Part shown: positions 9,801 through 17,797 of the stretch, piece after piece
Layout of the letters: every line of letters starts with the position of its first letter
Numbering within the stretch: the first letter of the stretch is position 1
NCBI GenBank assembly: GCA_024231775.1
Contig: JAAEQG010001106.1
Span: 1 to 40,477, forward strand
Source: a bacterium
GTDB taxonomy: Bacteria; Planctomycetota; Phycisphaerae; UBA1845
DNA length: 40,477 nucleotides
Direction: 5' to 3'
The notes under the pieces: model-generated
The model's input: the letters and a program-made list of their open reading frames with translations, nothing else
Told to the model about the DNA's origin: nothing
Databases searched by the model: none
Translations under genes and position numbers: made by a program

Positions 9801-10393
9801 TTGGCCAGGTCGACCAGTTCCGGGTTGACGACTCTCTGCTCGGGGAGTCCGTGGTCCTGCAACTCGATGAAGAAGTGCTCCGGGCCGAAGATCTCCAGGT
9901 AGGTTCTGACCAGGTCTTCCGCGGCGCGGCGATTTTTCTTGAGAAGGGCCTGGGGAATCTCCCCGCCGAGGCAGGAGCTGGTGCAGATCAGCCCTTCGGA
10001 GAGTTCGGCGAGCACCTGCTTGTCGATTCGGGGGCGATAGTAAAAGCCCTCCTGGTAGGCGATGCTGGAGAGTTTGAGGAGGTTGCGGTAGCCGATCAGG
10101 TTGCGGGCGAGCAGGAGCAGGTGGTTGCTGGCCTCCTTCATCCCGCGGGCTTCCTTGTCCCGCCGATCTCCAGGAGCCATGTACACCTCGCAGCCGATGA
10201 TTGGTTTCACGCCGGCTTTGGAGGCTGCCTGGTAGAACTCGATGGCGCCGAAGAGATTGCCGTGGTCGGTGACGGCGACGGCGGGCATATCCATCTGCTT
10301 GGCGCGGTGGACGAGATCCTCGAGGCGGGTAGCGCCGTCGAGCAGGCTGAAGTGCGAGTGGACGTGTAGATGACAGAATGATGGCACTTCCAT
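6833..10393 (-). CDS. dnaE: DNA polymerase III subunit alpha
   Basis: The replicative polymerase, about 1186 residues. Order of domains: PHP (about 1-270), palm and fingers with catalytic PDIDVDI, helix-hairpin-helix (IKGVGEKAVSAI, about 825), and a C-terminal OB fold (ILGGMVSHLRTVVTK, about 1010). With ATG 10393 the palm aspartates fall at 401 and 403, the same numbers as in E. coli; this and an AAGGAGG 11 bases upstream are why it is preferred over the in-frame GTG at 10432. All nine expected PHP metal ligands can be found: H10, H12, D43, H44, E69, H91, C141, D209, H211. The fingers-side loop reads RGSGCSSVVSHCLRI rather than the common GRGSAAGSLVAY. The gene stands alone, flanked by unrelated genes. 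Confidence 0.97.
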   Translation of the reverse strand: MEVPSFCHLHVHSHFSLLDGATRLEDLVHRAKQMDMPAVAVTDHGNLFGAIEFYQAASKAGVKPIIGCEVYMAPGDRRDKEARGMKEASNHLLLLARNLIGYRNLLKLSSIAYQEGFYYRPRIDKQVLAELSEGLICTSSCLGGEIPQALLKKNRRAAEDLVRTYLEIFGPEHFFIELQDHGLPEQRVVNPELVDLANRFGVGTIATNDVHYLEHGDVEAHDVLCCISTGKLLTDEDRFRFANDQFYFKSPTEMAELFPGHPQAIANTVRIAEMCDLQFDFSKRYAPVYKLPEKQNADDVLRDKVYAGAEQCYPEITDELRERIDYELGVISSKDFSSYFLIVWDLMRHARSQGIPCWARGSGCSSVVSHCLRISSPDPMRYELYFERFMDPDRDEMPDIDVDICQNGRAKVIEYVRQKYGHVAQIITFGTLKARAAVKDVGRVLGMPFEQAAELTKLIPAELKMTIDKALEQEPDLRARRDNDPTVRKVIDIARRLEGLARHAGVHAAGVVVADQPLDNFLPLYRPEGENQVVTQYDGPTVEKVGLLKLDFLGLRTLTTLERARQLAVKSSGQEIDLDRIDITDQRVYALFARGETKGVFQFESGGMRDVVMKMRPNRIEDLIAANALYRPGPMVNIDAYVARKHGESWTTPHPIMTEVLQETYGIMVYQEQVSRMVNRLGGIELKRAFRLAKLISKKKTSQIDAERGPFIEGCVEKGIPRDTADRVFEDILRFGGYAFNKAHSTGYALVAFQTAYMKTYHPVEFMAAVMTFEMSNTDKIVEYREECRRMGIQVLAPDINSSDNDFTVVRRPGDDAVIRFGLAAIKGVGEKAVSAITSERSENGPFASLFDFCERVDLTVVNRATLEALICCGSFDTTGAMRRALVEALDCAIETGQAARRDRLSGQMSLFGDGGDGDLPAPPEPKLSTKEWNEAEMLAREKAVLGFFVTSHPLASHLQLLEACATANTVDLKAHVEGAEVILGGMVSHLRTVVTKGGRKPGSKLGIVTLEDLKGQVEAILFPEMLTEQRAVVKPDAILFFRGEVDRRREDPSLRITEVITAEQAPGMLTAHLLLDLPEAAVDDAQLSALAGVLAKHTGTTPVYFNVATRDGLIATIGRPGLAVTVTPELIHDLSALLSPQAITLIGTARKPIPLPVHWLPAADTAAAESPATGSAPQRDVPIPA

Positions 10394-10540
10394 AGCCCGG
10401 TTCGCCTCCTTCGCGCGGGATGATCGCTCCACCAGCTATGGTAAGCGCTGGGGCCGAGTATTCAATCGGGTTCGGCAAGCGGAGCAGGGCGTCCTGTGAT
10501 ATCCTCGGTCGGGCTTGCTGAGCTCCTGCGCGGCGGCGGA

Positions 10541-11698
10541 TTACTTGGAGGCCGTCTTGACGTTGACCTTCCAAGGGAAGCTCATTTCGGTGAGTGTTTT
10601 GGCCAGGCTGCTGGCGGCGAGTGGGTGAGAGGTAAGCGAGGCTTCGCGCTGGCCAGATTGGGTGATCGAGATGGTGGCGGTGGCTTTGGTGGCTTCGATA
10701 AAGAGTTCGCCGCCGCGTTTCAGGTCGTACTCGCGGCTGGCGGCGTACTTCTTGAAGACCATGCGCCGGTCGGTGAGGACCAGTCCGGCGGCTCCACGCT
10801 CGGCCCGGGCGAACTCCTGGTCGGCGTAGAATCCCATGAAGTCCTCGGATTCCTCCGGATGGAACCACTGGGAAATCTTGCTGCGGACGGCGAAGGGCAG
10901 GCGTTGCCACTCGTTGTCGCGTTGCTGGCGACCGGCGACCAGGAGTTTCTGATACGCCGGCGATCCGCGTCCGCCGTTGTTGCGATAGAATTCGAGAGCG
11001 ATGGTGAGGTTGGCGATCCCGATCTGGCAGAACTCGGCGCCGTCGTGCATGAGCGTATGGGTGGTGATTTCACCCACCGCACTGCAATGATCGCAGACGA
11101 AGTAGGGCATGGGCTCGTTGAAGGGAGGGGGGAGCACGTCGAGGGATTCGAGATGGTTGAGCCAGTCGGCTTTGTACTTGAAGAGCATCTCGTCCAGTCG
11201 ACGGGTGGTTCGCCGCTCCATCTCCCGGATGTTGAAGGCATCCTGGCGGGGGAGCTTGGCTGCCCAGACGAGCAGATGGCAGAGCAGGTCGGTCTTGCTC
11301 AGGCAGTTCACACATCGGTGGGGGAAGGACGCCCGGAGGTCCGCATCCCGGAGCAGATCGATCGGGAACTCGAAGTACGCCCCCAACTCGTCGATGCGTT
11401 CGAAGCTGATCCGCGGTTCGCTGGGGGGGGGCTTGGCGGTGAGGTTGGCGTGGGTGGTGGCCTCCACCGGCTTGGGCGCGGGACTTTCGAGCACTCCGGT
11501 GGCCCCGAGCACACTGGCGCTGGCTGGATCGTCCTCGGTGACCCATCCGCAGATGGTTTCATCGTCGATAGGATGGTCTTCGGCGATGCGGAAGCCTTGC
11601 CCGCATTTCTTGCAGCGTGCTCGGGCGCCCATGCGCTCCGCAGGGACCCGGTACTTCTGGGAGCAGCGTGGACAGCATACGACGGCGACGTCGGACAT
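10541..11698 (-). CDS. Zinc-ribbon protein with possible PH-like C-terminus
   Basis: 385 residues, not assignable to a known function. The N terminus is an MJ0042-type zinc ribbon (C9, C12, C29, C32 in CPRC...CKKC). A Pro/Ala-rich linker follows (about 60-95). A second CxxC pair set lies further on (CVNC 129-132 and CDHC 202-205), which could form another zinc site bracketing a helical insert. Residues about 290-385 contain GLVLTDRRMVFKKYAASREYDL, like the strand pair of bacterial PH/GRAM-like domains. ATG 11698 is chosen because the ribbon begins there; GGAG and AGG lie just upstream. A TTGACG-18-TATACT promoter sits at 11782-11811. It is divergent from the phosphomutase gene. No signal peptide or membrane helix is seen, so it is probably cytoplasmic. 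Confidence 0.7.
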   Translation of the reverse strand: MSDVAVVCCPRCSQKYRVPAERMGARARCKKCGQGFRIAEDHPIDDETICGWVTEDDPASASVLGATGVLESPAPKPVEATTHANLTAKPPPSEPRISFERIDELGAYFEFPIDLLRDADLRASFPHRCVNCLSKTDLLCHLLVWAAKLPRQDAFNIREMERRTTRRLDEMLFKYKADWLNHLESLDVLPPPFNEPMPYFVCDHCSAVGEITTHTLMHDGAEFCQIGIANLTIALEFYRNNGGRGSPAYQKLLVAGRQQRDNEWQRLPFAVRSKISQWFHPEESEDFMGFYADQEFARAERGAAGLVLTDRRMVFKKYAASREYDLKRGGELFIEATKATATISITQSGQREASLTSHPLAASSLAKTLTEMSFPWKVNVKTASK

Positions 11699-11781
11699 GC
11701 CTGTGATTCTCCACCATGCGTCGGCTGGCCCGCCGAAGAATCGGAGCTGGGGGCTCGGATCCCCCCAACCACCCAATCCGT

Positions 11782-11811
11782 AGTATACTCGCTATGGTCC
11801 GTCGGCGTCAA
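11782..11811 (-). promoter_or_regulatory. Sigma70-type promoter for the zinc-ribbon gene
   Basis: On the minus strand TTGACG (11806-11811) is separated by 18 bases from TATACT (11782-11787). Start of transcription near 11776 gives a leader of about 78 bases. The -10 lies in the palindrome AGTATACT, so the plus strand also shows TATACT (11784-11789) toward the phosphomutase gene, but no matching plus-strand -35 is seen. Confidence 0.6.
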
Positions 11812-11893
11812 CGCGGGGCGTCCGGGCGTCGAAGAAGCGTGACGGGCGGCGAAGTTGGTGCTAAAGTGGCGCAGGCAGCAAGGATGGTGCGAA

Positions 11894-13477
11894 ATGGCTT
11901 CGCCCGATGCGAAATCCGAGCAAACGTACACCCGATATTGTCCGGATCAACCTCGAGTGATGATCTCGGATGCGGTCTGCGCCGGGCGCCGTCGAGCGAA
12001 CTACCATGTCTGCGCGGAGTGTCAGTTCAATGACGACCGTACCGGACGTGGCAGCATGTGGCTAGCGGCGGTCCCGCGCAAGCCGGAAGAGAAGACCAAT
12101 ATGATCGAGCAGGTGTTCAAAGCGTATGACGTGCGGGCGACGTATCCGGACCCGCTTGACGAAGACGTGGCTTGGAAGATCGGTTACGCCGCGGCGACGT
12201 TCTTACGGTCTTCTCTGCGCGGGATGGAGCGTAGCGATCCCAGCGTGCGGACGCTGGTGGTCGGGCGGGACATGCGCAAGAGCAGCCCCTCCCTGGCGGA
12301 GGCGCTGATCGAGGGAGTGCGGTCCACCGGCATGGACGTCATCGACATCGGCATGATCGATACGCCGCAGGTCTACTTTGCGGTCAACCATTTGCCCAGT
12401 TGCGGGGGCGTGCAGACCACCGCCAGCCATAATCCCGCCCACTACAACGGCTTCAAGATCTCCGGTCAGCGGGGTGTTCCGGTGGGAGCGGACACGGGTT
12501 TGAACGACATCTGCGCCGTGGCCAAGAACCTGGCCAGGCACGAGTCGACTCAGCGCGGGAAGTTGACGACGCGCGATCTGTCGAGTGAGTACAAGGCGTT
12601 TGTGCGCGGGTTCCTGCAGACACCGCGCAAGCTGAAGATCGTGGTGGACGGCTCCAACGGCATGGCGGGGATGTGGGTGCCGATCCTGTTTGGGGATGTG
12701 CCCGAGGTGGAGCTGATCTGCCTGAACATGGAGACCAACGGGGAGTTCGTGCACGAGCCCAATCCCCTGGTGGAGTCGAACCTGCGCCAGTTGCGTGAGC
12801 AGGTGCGCGCGTGCGGGGCTGACTTCGGAATCTGCTTCGACGGGGATGCGGATCGGTTGATTGTGGTTGACGAGCAGGCGGAGATCGTCTCCTGCGACAT
12901 GCTCACGGCGCTGTTGGCTCCGCAGTTCCTGTCTCGCCACGCCGGGGCGACGGTGGTTTACGATCTGCGTTCGAGTCGCGTGGTCGCGGAAGAGATCCGG
13001 AAGGCGGGCGGGGTGCCCAAGCGAGAGCGGGTGGGGCACGCCTACATGAAGAAGGCTCTTGCGTCATCCAAGGGCGTCTTCGGCGGTGAGCTTTCTGGCC
13101 ACTTCTACTTCGCGGACAATTTCTACTGTGACTCGGGTATGCTGGCGCTGGTTCACGTGATCAACACGGTGAGCTCCCTGGACCGTCCGATGAGCGAACT
13201 GATCGCTCCTTTGCGGCGCAAGTCTCAGAGTGGAGAGCGCAACTTCGAAAACGAGGAGAAGGACGCGGCGATCAAGCACCTCGCCGAGTTGCACAAGTCC
13301 GCAAAGGTCGATTTCCTTGACGGAATCACCGTCGAGTACGCGGACTGGTGGTTCAACGTACGCAAGTCGAACACCGAACCGCTGCTGCGGCTGAACCTCG
13401 AGGCGGAAACCCCCGAACTCATGGAAGAGAAGATCACCGAGGTCGCTCGACACCTCGGCGAACCCGTTCAACACTGA
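11894..13477 (+). CDS. Phosphomannomutase/phosphoglucomutase with Cys-rich N-terminal extension
   Basis: Interconverts hexose 6- and 1-phosphates, supplying GDP-mannose or UDP-glucose for envelope polysaccharide. The phosphoserine loop TASHNPAHYNGFK, the Mg loop FDGDADR, the sugar loop GGELSGHFYF and the phosphate-binding RKSNTEPLLR are all present. Counting from the internal ATG 12101 puts the catalytic Ser at 109 and the length at 458, matching AlgC-type enzymes. An in-frame 69-residue extension begins at ATG 11894, which has AAGGA nine bases upstream. It contains ISDAVCAGRRR and VCAECQFND plus another Cys, like a small metal-binding knuckle. I favour the long form; the short form from 12101 remains possible because GGAAGAGAAG lies before it. 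Confidence 0.93.
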   Translation: MASPDAKSEQTYTRYCPDQPRVMISDAVCAGRRRANYHVCAECQFNDDRTGRGSMWLAAVPRKPEEKTNMIEQVFKAYDVRATYPDPLDEDVAWKIGYAAATFLRSSLRGMERSDPSVRTLVVGRDMRKSSPSLAEALIEGVRSTGMDVIDIGMIDTPQVYFAVNHLPSCGGVQTTASHNPAHYNGFKISGQRGVPVGADTGLNDICAVAKNLARHESTQRGKLTTRDLSSEYKAFVRGFLQTPRKLKIVVDGSNGMAGMWVPILFGDVPEVELICLNMETNGEFVHEPNPLVESNLRQLREQVRACGADFGICFDGDADRLIVVDEQAEIVSCDMLTALLAPQFLSRHAGATVVYDLRSSRVVAEEIRKAGGVPKRERVGHAYMKKALASSKGVFGGELSGHFYFADNFYCDSGMLALVHVINTVSSLDRPMSELIAPLRRKSQSGERNFENEEKDAAIKHLAELHKSAKVDFLDGITVEYADWWFNVRKSNTEPLLRLNLEAETPELMEEKITEVARHLGEPVQH

Positions 13478-13504
13478 TCTCTCGATCCCGTCGCGCAAGA
13501 AGAA

Positions 13505-13552
13505 GGTGGGACGCAGCGCTCGGCTGGGTCCCACCGTGGGTTGTTGCTTTTC
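13505..13552. terminator. Bidirectional rho-independent terminator
   Basis: Between the convergent phosphomutase and sppA genes. GGTGGGAC (13505-13512) pairs with GTCCCACC (13528-13535), and inside it CAGC pairs with GCTG around a GCTCG loop, giving a 12-bp stem with one G-G mismatch. On the plus strand it is followed by TTGTTGCTTTT; on the minus strand by TTCTT. Confidence 0.75.
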
Positions 13553-13561
13553 CGGCCGCTG

Positions 13562-15448
13562 CTATTGCCAGGGGACCGGAACGGGTCCGGTGTTGACCTG
13601 CGGCGTGGGCATCCACACGCTTGCGTCCGGCGGCGTGCTCCAGACCGGCTGGCAGAACTCCGGAACCGCCATCCAGCACAATGGCCGCGGCGCCGGGCCG
13701 GAGAAGATCTGCAACTGCTGTTCAAAGGTTACCGGTGGTGCAGCCGTCATTCCCTGCTGGAACATGCTGATCGTCTGGCTGGCGCTCATCATACCAAAGC
13801 TCTCGAAGATTTCGCCCAGGCTTCCCGGCCGGGGGTAGTGGACGATCTTGAGCTCGGCGCTGGGGGGGATGTTGGCCATCGTCCTGGCGGACTCGATAGC
13901 TTCGGTCAGCCCGCCCAGCTCATCGATCAGACCCAGTTCCAGGGCCTGCCGCCCGGTGTAGATGCGGCCCTCGGCGATCTTGCGGACCTCTTCCTCGGGA
14001 ATCCTGCGAGTCTGGGCAACGCGGTCGATGAATATGGAATAGAAATCCTCGATGTAGTCCTGGAAGAACTTGCGGTCCTTCTTGGACAGGTTGCGGTGCG
14101 GAGCCCCCAGCAGGCTGCGGGCACCGCGCTTCATCTCCTCGATCTCGTAGTCCATGCGGTTGAACATGGACCAGGCTGAACGGAAGACGCCGAGTACGCC
14201 GATGGACCCGGTGATCGTAGTCGGCTGGGCAAAGATGCGCCGAGCCGGGCAGGCGATGTAGTAGCCGCCCGAACCCGCCACCGAGCCCATGCTGACCACC
14301 AGCGGTTTGGCTTCGTCAAGCCGGCGTAACTGTTTCCAGATTACATCGGAGGCGTATCCGGATCCGCCGGGCGAGTCGATGCGCAATACCACGGCCTTGA
14401 TCGATTCCGTCTTGCGCAGCTTGTCGACGACCTTGGCGAAGTCGTCGCGACAGATATACATGGAGGAGAATCCGGCTCCGAGATTCACGTCGATGATCGG
14501 TCCGCGGGCGTGGAGTACGGCGATCTTGGGTCCGACGGCTTTGCGGGCCTCGGCGGCGTCCTCCATGCTTTCGTTGATCAGCTCCATGAAGTCCTGAATC
14601 GAGTTCACCTCGGCCAAGCTGCGCTCGTGACCGCGATGGCGCTTCATCTTCTCACGGCTGAGCACGCGGGCGCGGTACTCATCGTAGTAGGCAACGCTGT
14701 CAACCAAGCCGTGGTGCAGAGCCTGATCGGCGTCGAACAAGGCCTGGTCGATGGCCTTGGCGACCTGCTTGTCGCTGAGCTTGCGCCCCTTGACGATGGC
14801 GGACTTGTAGTCGCCAAACCAGCCATCGAGGATGGCGCCGAACTCCTCACGGAAGTACTTGTTGGATTCGCGGCGGTTGAGAAAGCCCGGGTACTTGTAG
14901 CGCCCGGCGGTGATGACCTCGTACTCCAGGCCGAGCATCTGGAAATAGCCCTTCATGTACGGGAATAGCCGCCCAAGACCGGGGATCATCACGTTACCGG
15001 TCGGAGCGATCACGATCTCGTCGGCAGCGCAGGCCAGCAGGTAGGCGTTGGGTCCGCCGGCATTGACATAGGCCAGGACCTTCTTGTCGGCCTTCCGCAG
15101 ACGCAAAACCGCGGCACGCAACTCCTCGACATCGGGGAACGACAGCGGGACGTAGCCGAGATCGAGCAGCACAGCTCCGATCTTGTCATCTTCAGCCCAC
15201 TCGTCGAGATTCTCGAGGACCTCCTGCAGGGTGCGCGTCTTTCCCGGAAGGGGAAGATTGAACATGCGCGCCGGCACGACGAATTGGTCGATGCGCAGCT
15301 CGGCCAGCCGCAGGATGGGACTCTGTTCCTCGTCCGCGTCTGCTTTCTGGGCGTCGAGGTCTTTCCCTTCTCCGTTCTCACCCGCAGCCACGGGGAACGG
15401 CGCGGCGAGCCCGAGTATCAGCAACCATACAATCGATCTGAGTTTCAT
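13562..15448 (-). CDS. sppA: Signal peptide peptidase SppA (protease IV, long form)
   Basis: 628 residues with an N-terminal signal or anchor (WLLILGLAAPFPVAAG). Long-form SppA has two ClpP-like halves: the first supplies the general-base Lys (K185 in AGRYKYPGF), the second the nucleophile Ser (S393 in GSVAGSGGYYIA), followed by the conserved TITGSIGVLG. It cleaves membrane-bound remnants of signal peptides or other exported fragments outside the cytoplasm. A proline-rich tail of about 50 residues after the protease fold (including MPTPQVNTGPVPVP) is not part of the family. AGGAGA eight bases before ATG 15448 supports the start. It is last in a run with two exported-protein genes (81 bases after the previous stop) and ends at a bidirectional terminator. 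Confidence 0.93.
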   Translation of the reverse strand: MKLRSIVWLLILGLAAPFPVAAGENGEGKDLDAQKADADEEQSPILRLAELRIDQFVVPARMFNLPLPGKTRTLQEVLENLDEWAEDDKIGAVLLDLGYVPLSFPDVEELRAAVLRLRKADKKVLAYVNAGGPNAYLLACAADEIVIAPTGNVMIPGLGRLFPYMKGYFQMLGLEYEVITAGRYKYPGFLNRRESNKYFREEFGAILDGWFGDYKSAIVKGRKLSDKQVAKAIDQALFDADQALHHGLVDSVAYYDEYRARVLSREKMKRHRGHERSLAEVNSIQDFMELINESMEDAAEARKAVGPKIAVLHARGPIIDVNLGAGFSSMYICRDDFAKVVDKLRKTESIKAVVLRIDSPGGSGYASDVIWKQLRRLDEAKPLVVSMGSVAGSGGYYIACPARRIFAQPTTITGSIGVLGVFRSAWSMFNRMDYEIEEMKRGARSLLGAPHRNLSKKDRKFFQDYIEDFYSIFIDRVAQTRRIPEEEVRKIAEGRIYTGRQALELGLIDELGGLTEAIESARTMANIPPSAELKIVHYPRPGSLGEIFESFGMMSASQTISMFQQGMTAAPPVTFEQQLQIFSGPAPRPLCWMAVPEFCQPVWSTPPDASVWMPTPQVNTGPVPVPWQ

Positions 15449-15529
15449 GGGTTCATCTCCTGGCTGGTTCCGAGTTCCGGTTCCGCGTCAGGCCCCTCCC
15501 CGGAACTGGGAACGGTGTACTCTGGACTT

Positions 15530-17662
15530 CTATTGCAGAGGCTCTTCTGCAGGCTTCTTTTCCACCCGGTGGATCTTGCCATCCTGGTCAATGTACAACT
15601 GTTCGAGATGCTCAAACGTGTCCGGGGCGATACCCAGAGTCCAGGCCTCTCTGCCCCAGTCGATCACGAACAGATCGTCGTCGATGTCCACCATCCCGTC
15701 GTCTTCGTCGTCGAACTCCTCTTCCTCTCCATCTTCCTCGTCTTCGTCGCCATCGCCGAAGATGTCCCCCAACCAGTCACTCCGTCGCTTCTTGGCGGAC
15801 AGGTCGAGGTCCAGCAGGTATGGATGCCCGGCGAAGTCGACGTAGCCGTCGAGCTCGGCAAGCTCGGCGGGCCATCGCCCCAGGTCCTTCTTGAACAGTT
15901 CGGCGTGATGGTGGAATACCTTGAGGGTGCGGCAGGCTGAGCGCTCGCGGGCGAGATCGGTCCCCCGGGTCTCCGTGGTGGCTAAGCCGAACAGCGTGGG
16001 CAAGGCGATCACTCCGGCGGGGATGGGCCCGCGATGGGTTGCCTCAATACCGCTGTACCTCACCTTTACGACGAGGGCTGCATCAGTGAGCCTCCCCTGG
16101 AGGTCCTTCATCCGCGGCAAGAGCAGGTCACGCGAGATGACCGCCAGGGAGAGATTGACGTAGGGTTGGATCAGCCGGTAAGCCTGCTGCCAGTTGATCC
16201 ACACCTCGCCATGTGGCTTCCGGGCGTCGGGCAGATAGCGTCGCTCCTTCGGACGGGGCGATTCCACCCAGCGGCGGACCAGCCGCTTGGGCGAGGAGGT
16301 AGTCATCCCCACCACCAGGAAGTCGCGCTCGCGTCCCTTGGCGTCCACCTCCTTGGTGATGAACAGCACCGGACGGTTCACGAACGGCATGATCGACCCG
16401 CCGCGCACCGCATGGGAGTCGCTCCAGAAGATCGGTCGGTCCTTTACCTCGGCTTCGTGCCACGGTTCTGGCTGCTCGCGATCGCGGAAGAGCTTGTTGG
16501 ATTTCTTCGTGGCCTCGCGAATGTCCTCGATCAGCTTCTCAGCCCGCTGAGTCTTGAGCTGAAAGACGAGGTCGGGAATGGGGGCAAAGCCGGTTCCCGG
16601 GAGCAGCGTCAGGCATGCAGCGCTGCCGGTGTTGGAGGCGATCGGTCCGGTCTCGACTTCTCCGACCATGGTGACCCTGCCCGGTCCATCCATCATCATC
16701 TGTGGCCCGAACCCGGCGATCCCGTCGAGCATCGCCTGGAAGCTGACCGCGTCGAAGACGAATCCGCCAAAGGCCTCGTCTGGGACGAAGAAGGTTTGCT
16801 TGACCTTGCCGAGCGCCGCCTTGGCGAGCATGCCGACACCCGGCGGCCAGTGCACGTTGATTTGCTCGACCCATTCCCCCGTCTCGTTTACCCGCATGGC
16901 GTAGACCGCGTCGGTCAGCGCGGAGAGTGAAGACCAGAAGGTGGCACCGCTGTCCTTTTCGGTGCCCTGCAAGTTGAGCCGACAAACCAACAGCGAGGCG
17001 CCGGTCTTCTCGGTCTCCTCGGTGCCGCGGAAGGGGGCTTCGGGGAGCTCGAGGTCGGGATGAGAAGCCACCACCGAGCGCGCGTCATCCACCGGAAGGA
17101 GGTAGGCCAGGGTTGTCCCCGGAAGGGCCAGGACATATCCGCCTTCCGGACGCGCGGTCAGCGTGATTCCCGCGAATAGCGTCTCCGCGGCCTCCAGAGT
17201 CAGCAAGGGCTGCAGCCGAGTGTGCAGATCCTTCAGTGGCCAATCCAGTTGCACCGCCCACTGAGCCAGCCCCTCGTTGTCCGCGGCGAAGATCATGGCT
17301 TCAACAGAGGTGTCGGGCCACGCCTTCACCTGGGCGAGGACGGATGAGGCGCCCTCGACGTCGACACCCTCGGCGGAGGAGCTGCCCAGCTCCGTCAGAA
17401 GCCTCCCCAGGTGCTCGATGAACGGTCCGCTGTGGGACCTGCGGGCGTCCGTCAGGAGACCGTGCAACGAGGGGACGTGCAACTCGAACCGAGGTTTGGG
17501 GGCGGCCTCTTCCTCGGCGACCGGCGCGGGCGGCGGTGCGATCGGTTCGCTGGCCGATTCCACCACTACCACTGGTGCGGAGGCGGCTTCCGTCTGGCAC
17601 CACGCAGTCGGTCCCGGAAGTGCGGTTGCCAGGATCCCCACGAAGGCAAGTAGTCTGCTCAT
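15530..17662 (-). CDS. Exported protein of unknown function with acidic tract
   Basis: 710 residues, not recognised. A signal peptide covers about the first 22 residues (MSRLLAFVGILATALPGPTAWC), followed by an Ala/Pro/Glu-rich low-complexity stretch to about 55. The body looks like a mixed alpha/beta periplasmic protein with no catalytic motif that I can name. Residues about 575-620 (ARERSACRTLKVFHHHAELFKKDLGRWPAELAELDGY) followed by a late LFVIDWG recall the end of GspG-type pseudopilins, where a helix precedes a WP...L and a DWG segment; this is a weak resemblance. A run of 20 mostly Asp/Glu residues sits at 636-655. ATG 17662 has GGAG seven bases upstream. It lies between another exported unknown and sppA, all on the same strand. 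Confidence 0.75.
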   Translation of the reverse strand: MSRLLAFVGILATALPGPTAWCQTEAASAPVVVVESASEPIAPPPAPVAEEEAAPKPRFELHVPSLHGLLTDARRSHSGPFIEHLGRLLTELGSSSAEGVDVEGASSVLAQVKAWPDTSVEAMIFAADNEGLAQWAVQLDWPLKDLHTRLQPLLTLEAAETLFAGITLTARPEGGYVLALPGTTLAYLLPVDDARSVVASHPDLELPEAPFRGTEETEKTGASLLVCRLNLQGTEKDSGATFWSSLSALTDAVYAMRVNETGEWVEQINVHWPPGVGMLAKAALGKVKQTFFVPDEAFGGFVFDAVSFQAMLDGIAGFGPQMMMDGPGRVTMVGEVETGPIASNTGSAACLTLLPGTGFAPIPDLVFQLKTQRAEKLIEDIREATKKSNKLFRDREQPEPWHEAEVKDRPIFWSDSHAVRGGSIMPFVNRPVLFITKEVDAKGRERDFLVVGMTTSSPKRLVRRWVESPRPKERRYLPDARKPHGEVWINWQQAYRLIQPYVNLSLAVISRDLLLPRMKDLQGRLTDAALVVKVRYSGIEATHRGPIPAGVIALPTLFGLATTETRGTDLARERSACRTLKVFHHHAELFKKDLGRWPAELAELDGYVDFAGHPYLLDLDLSAKKRRSDWLGDIFGDGDEDEEDGEEEEFDDEDDGMVDIDDDLFVIDWGREAWTLGIAPDTFEHLEQLYIDQDGKIHRVEKKPAEEPLQ

Positions 17663-17797
17663 GGTTCCACTCCGTTGCCCTCACCCGAATCGTTACTGCG
17701 AGGGCCTCCATGTATTGCGCCGGCGCACACCTTTCCTACCCTCCCACCGATCCTGGTACTGCGAAGTCAGGGGCCACGCCGGTTATCCGTGGCGGTG

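Noticed and set aside
8108-10369. A 753-codon open frame on the plus strand opposite dnaE
   Set aside because: It is the mirror of a strongly biased GC-rich gene; the translation is repetitive in Gly/Asp/Val/Leu and resembles no protein, while dnaE on the other strand is unmistakable.
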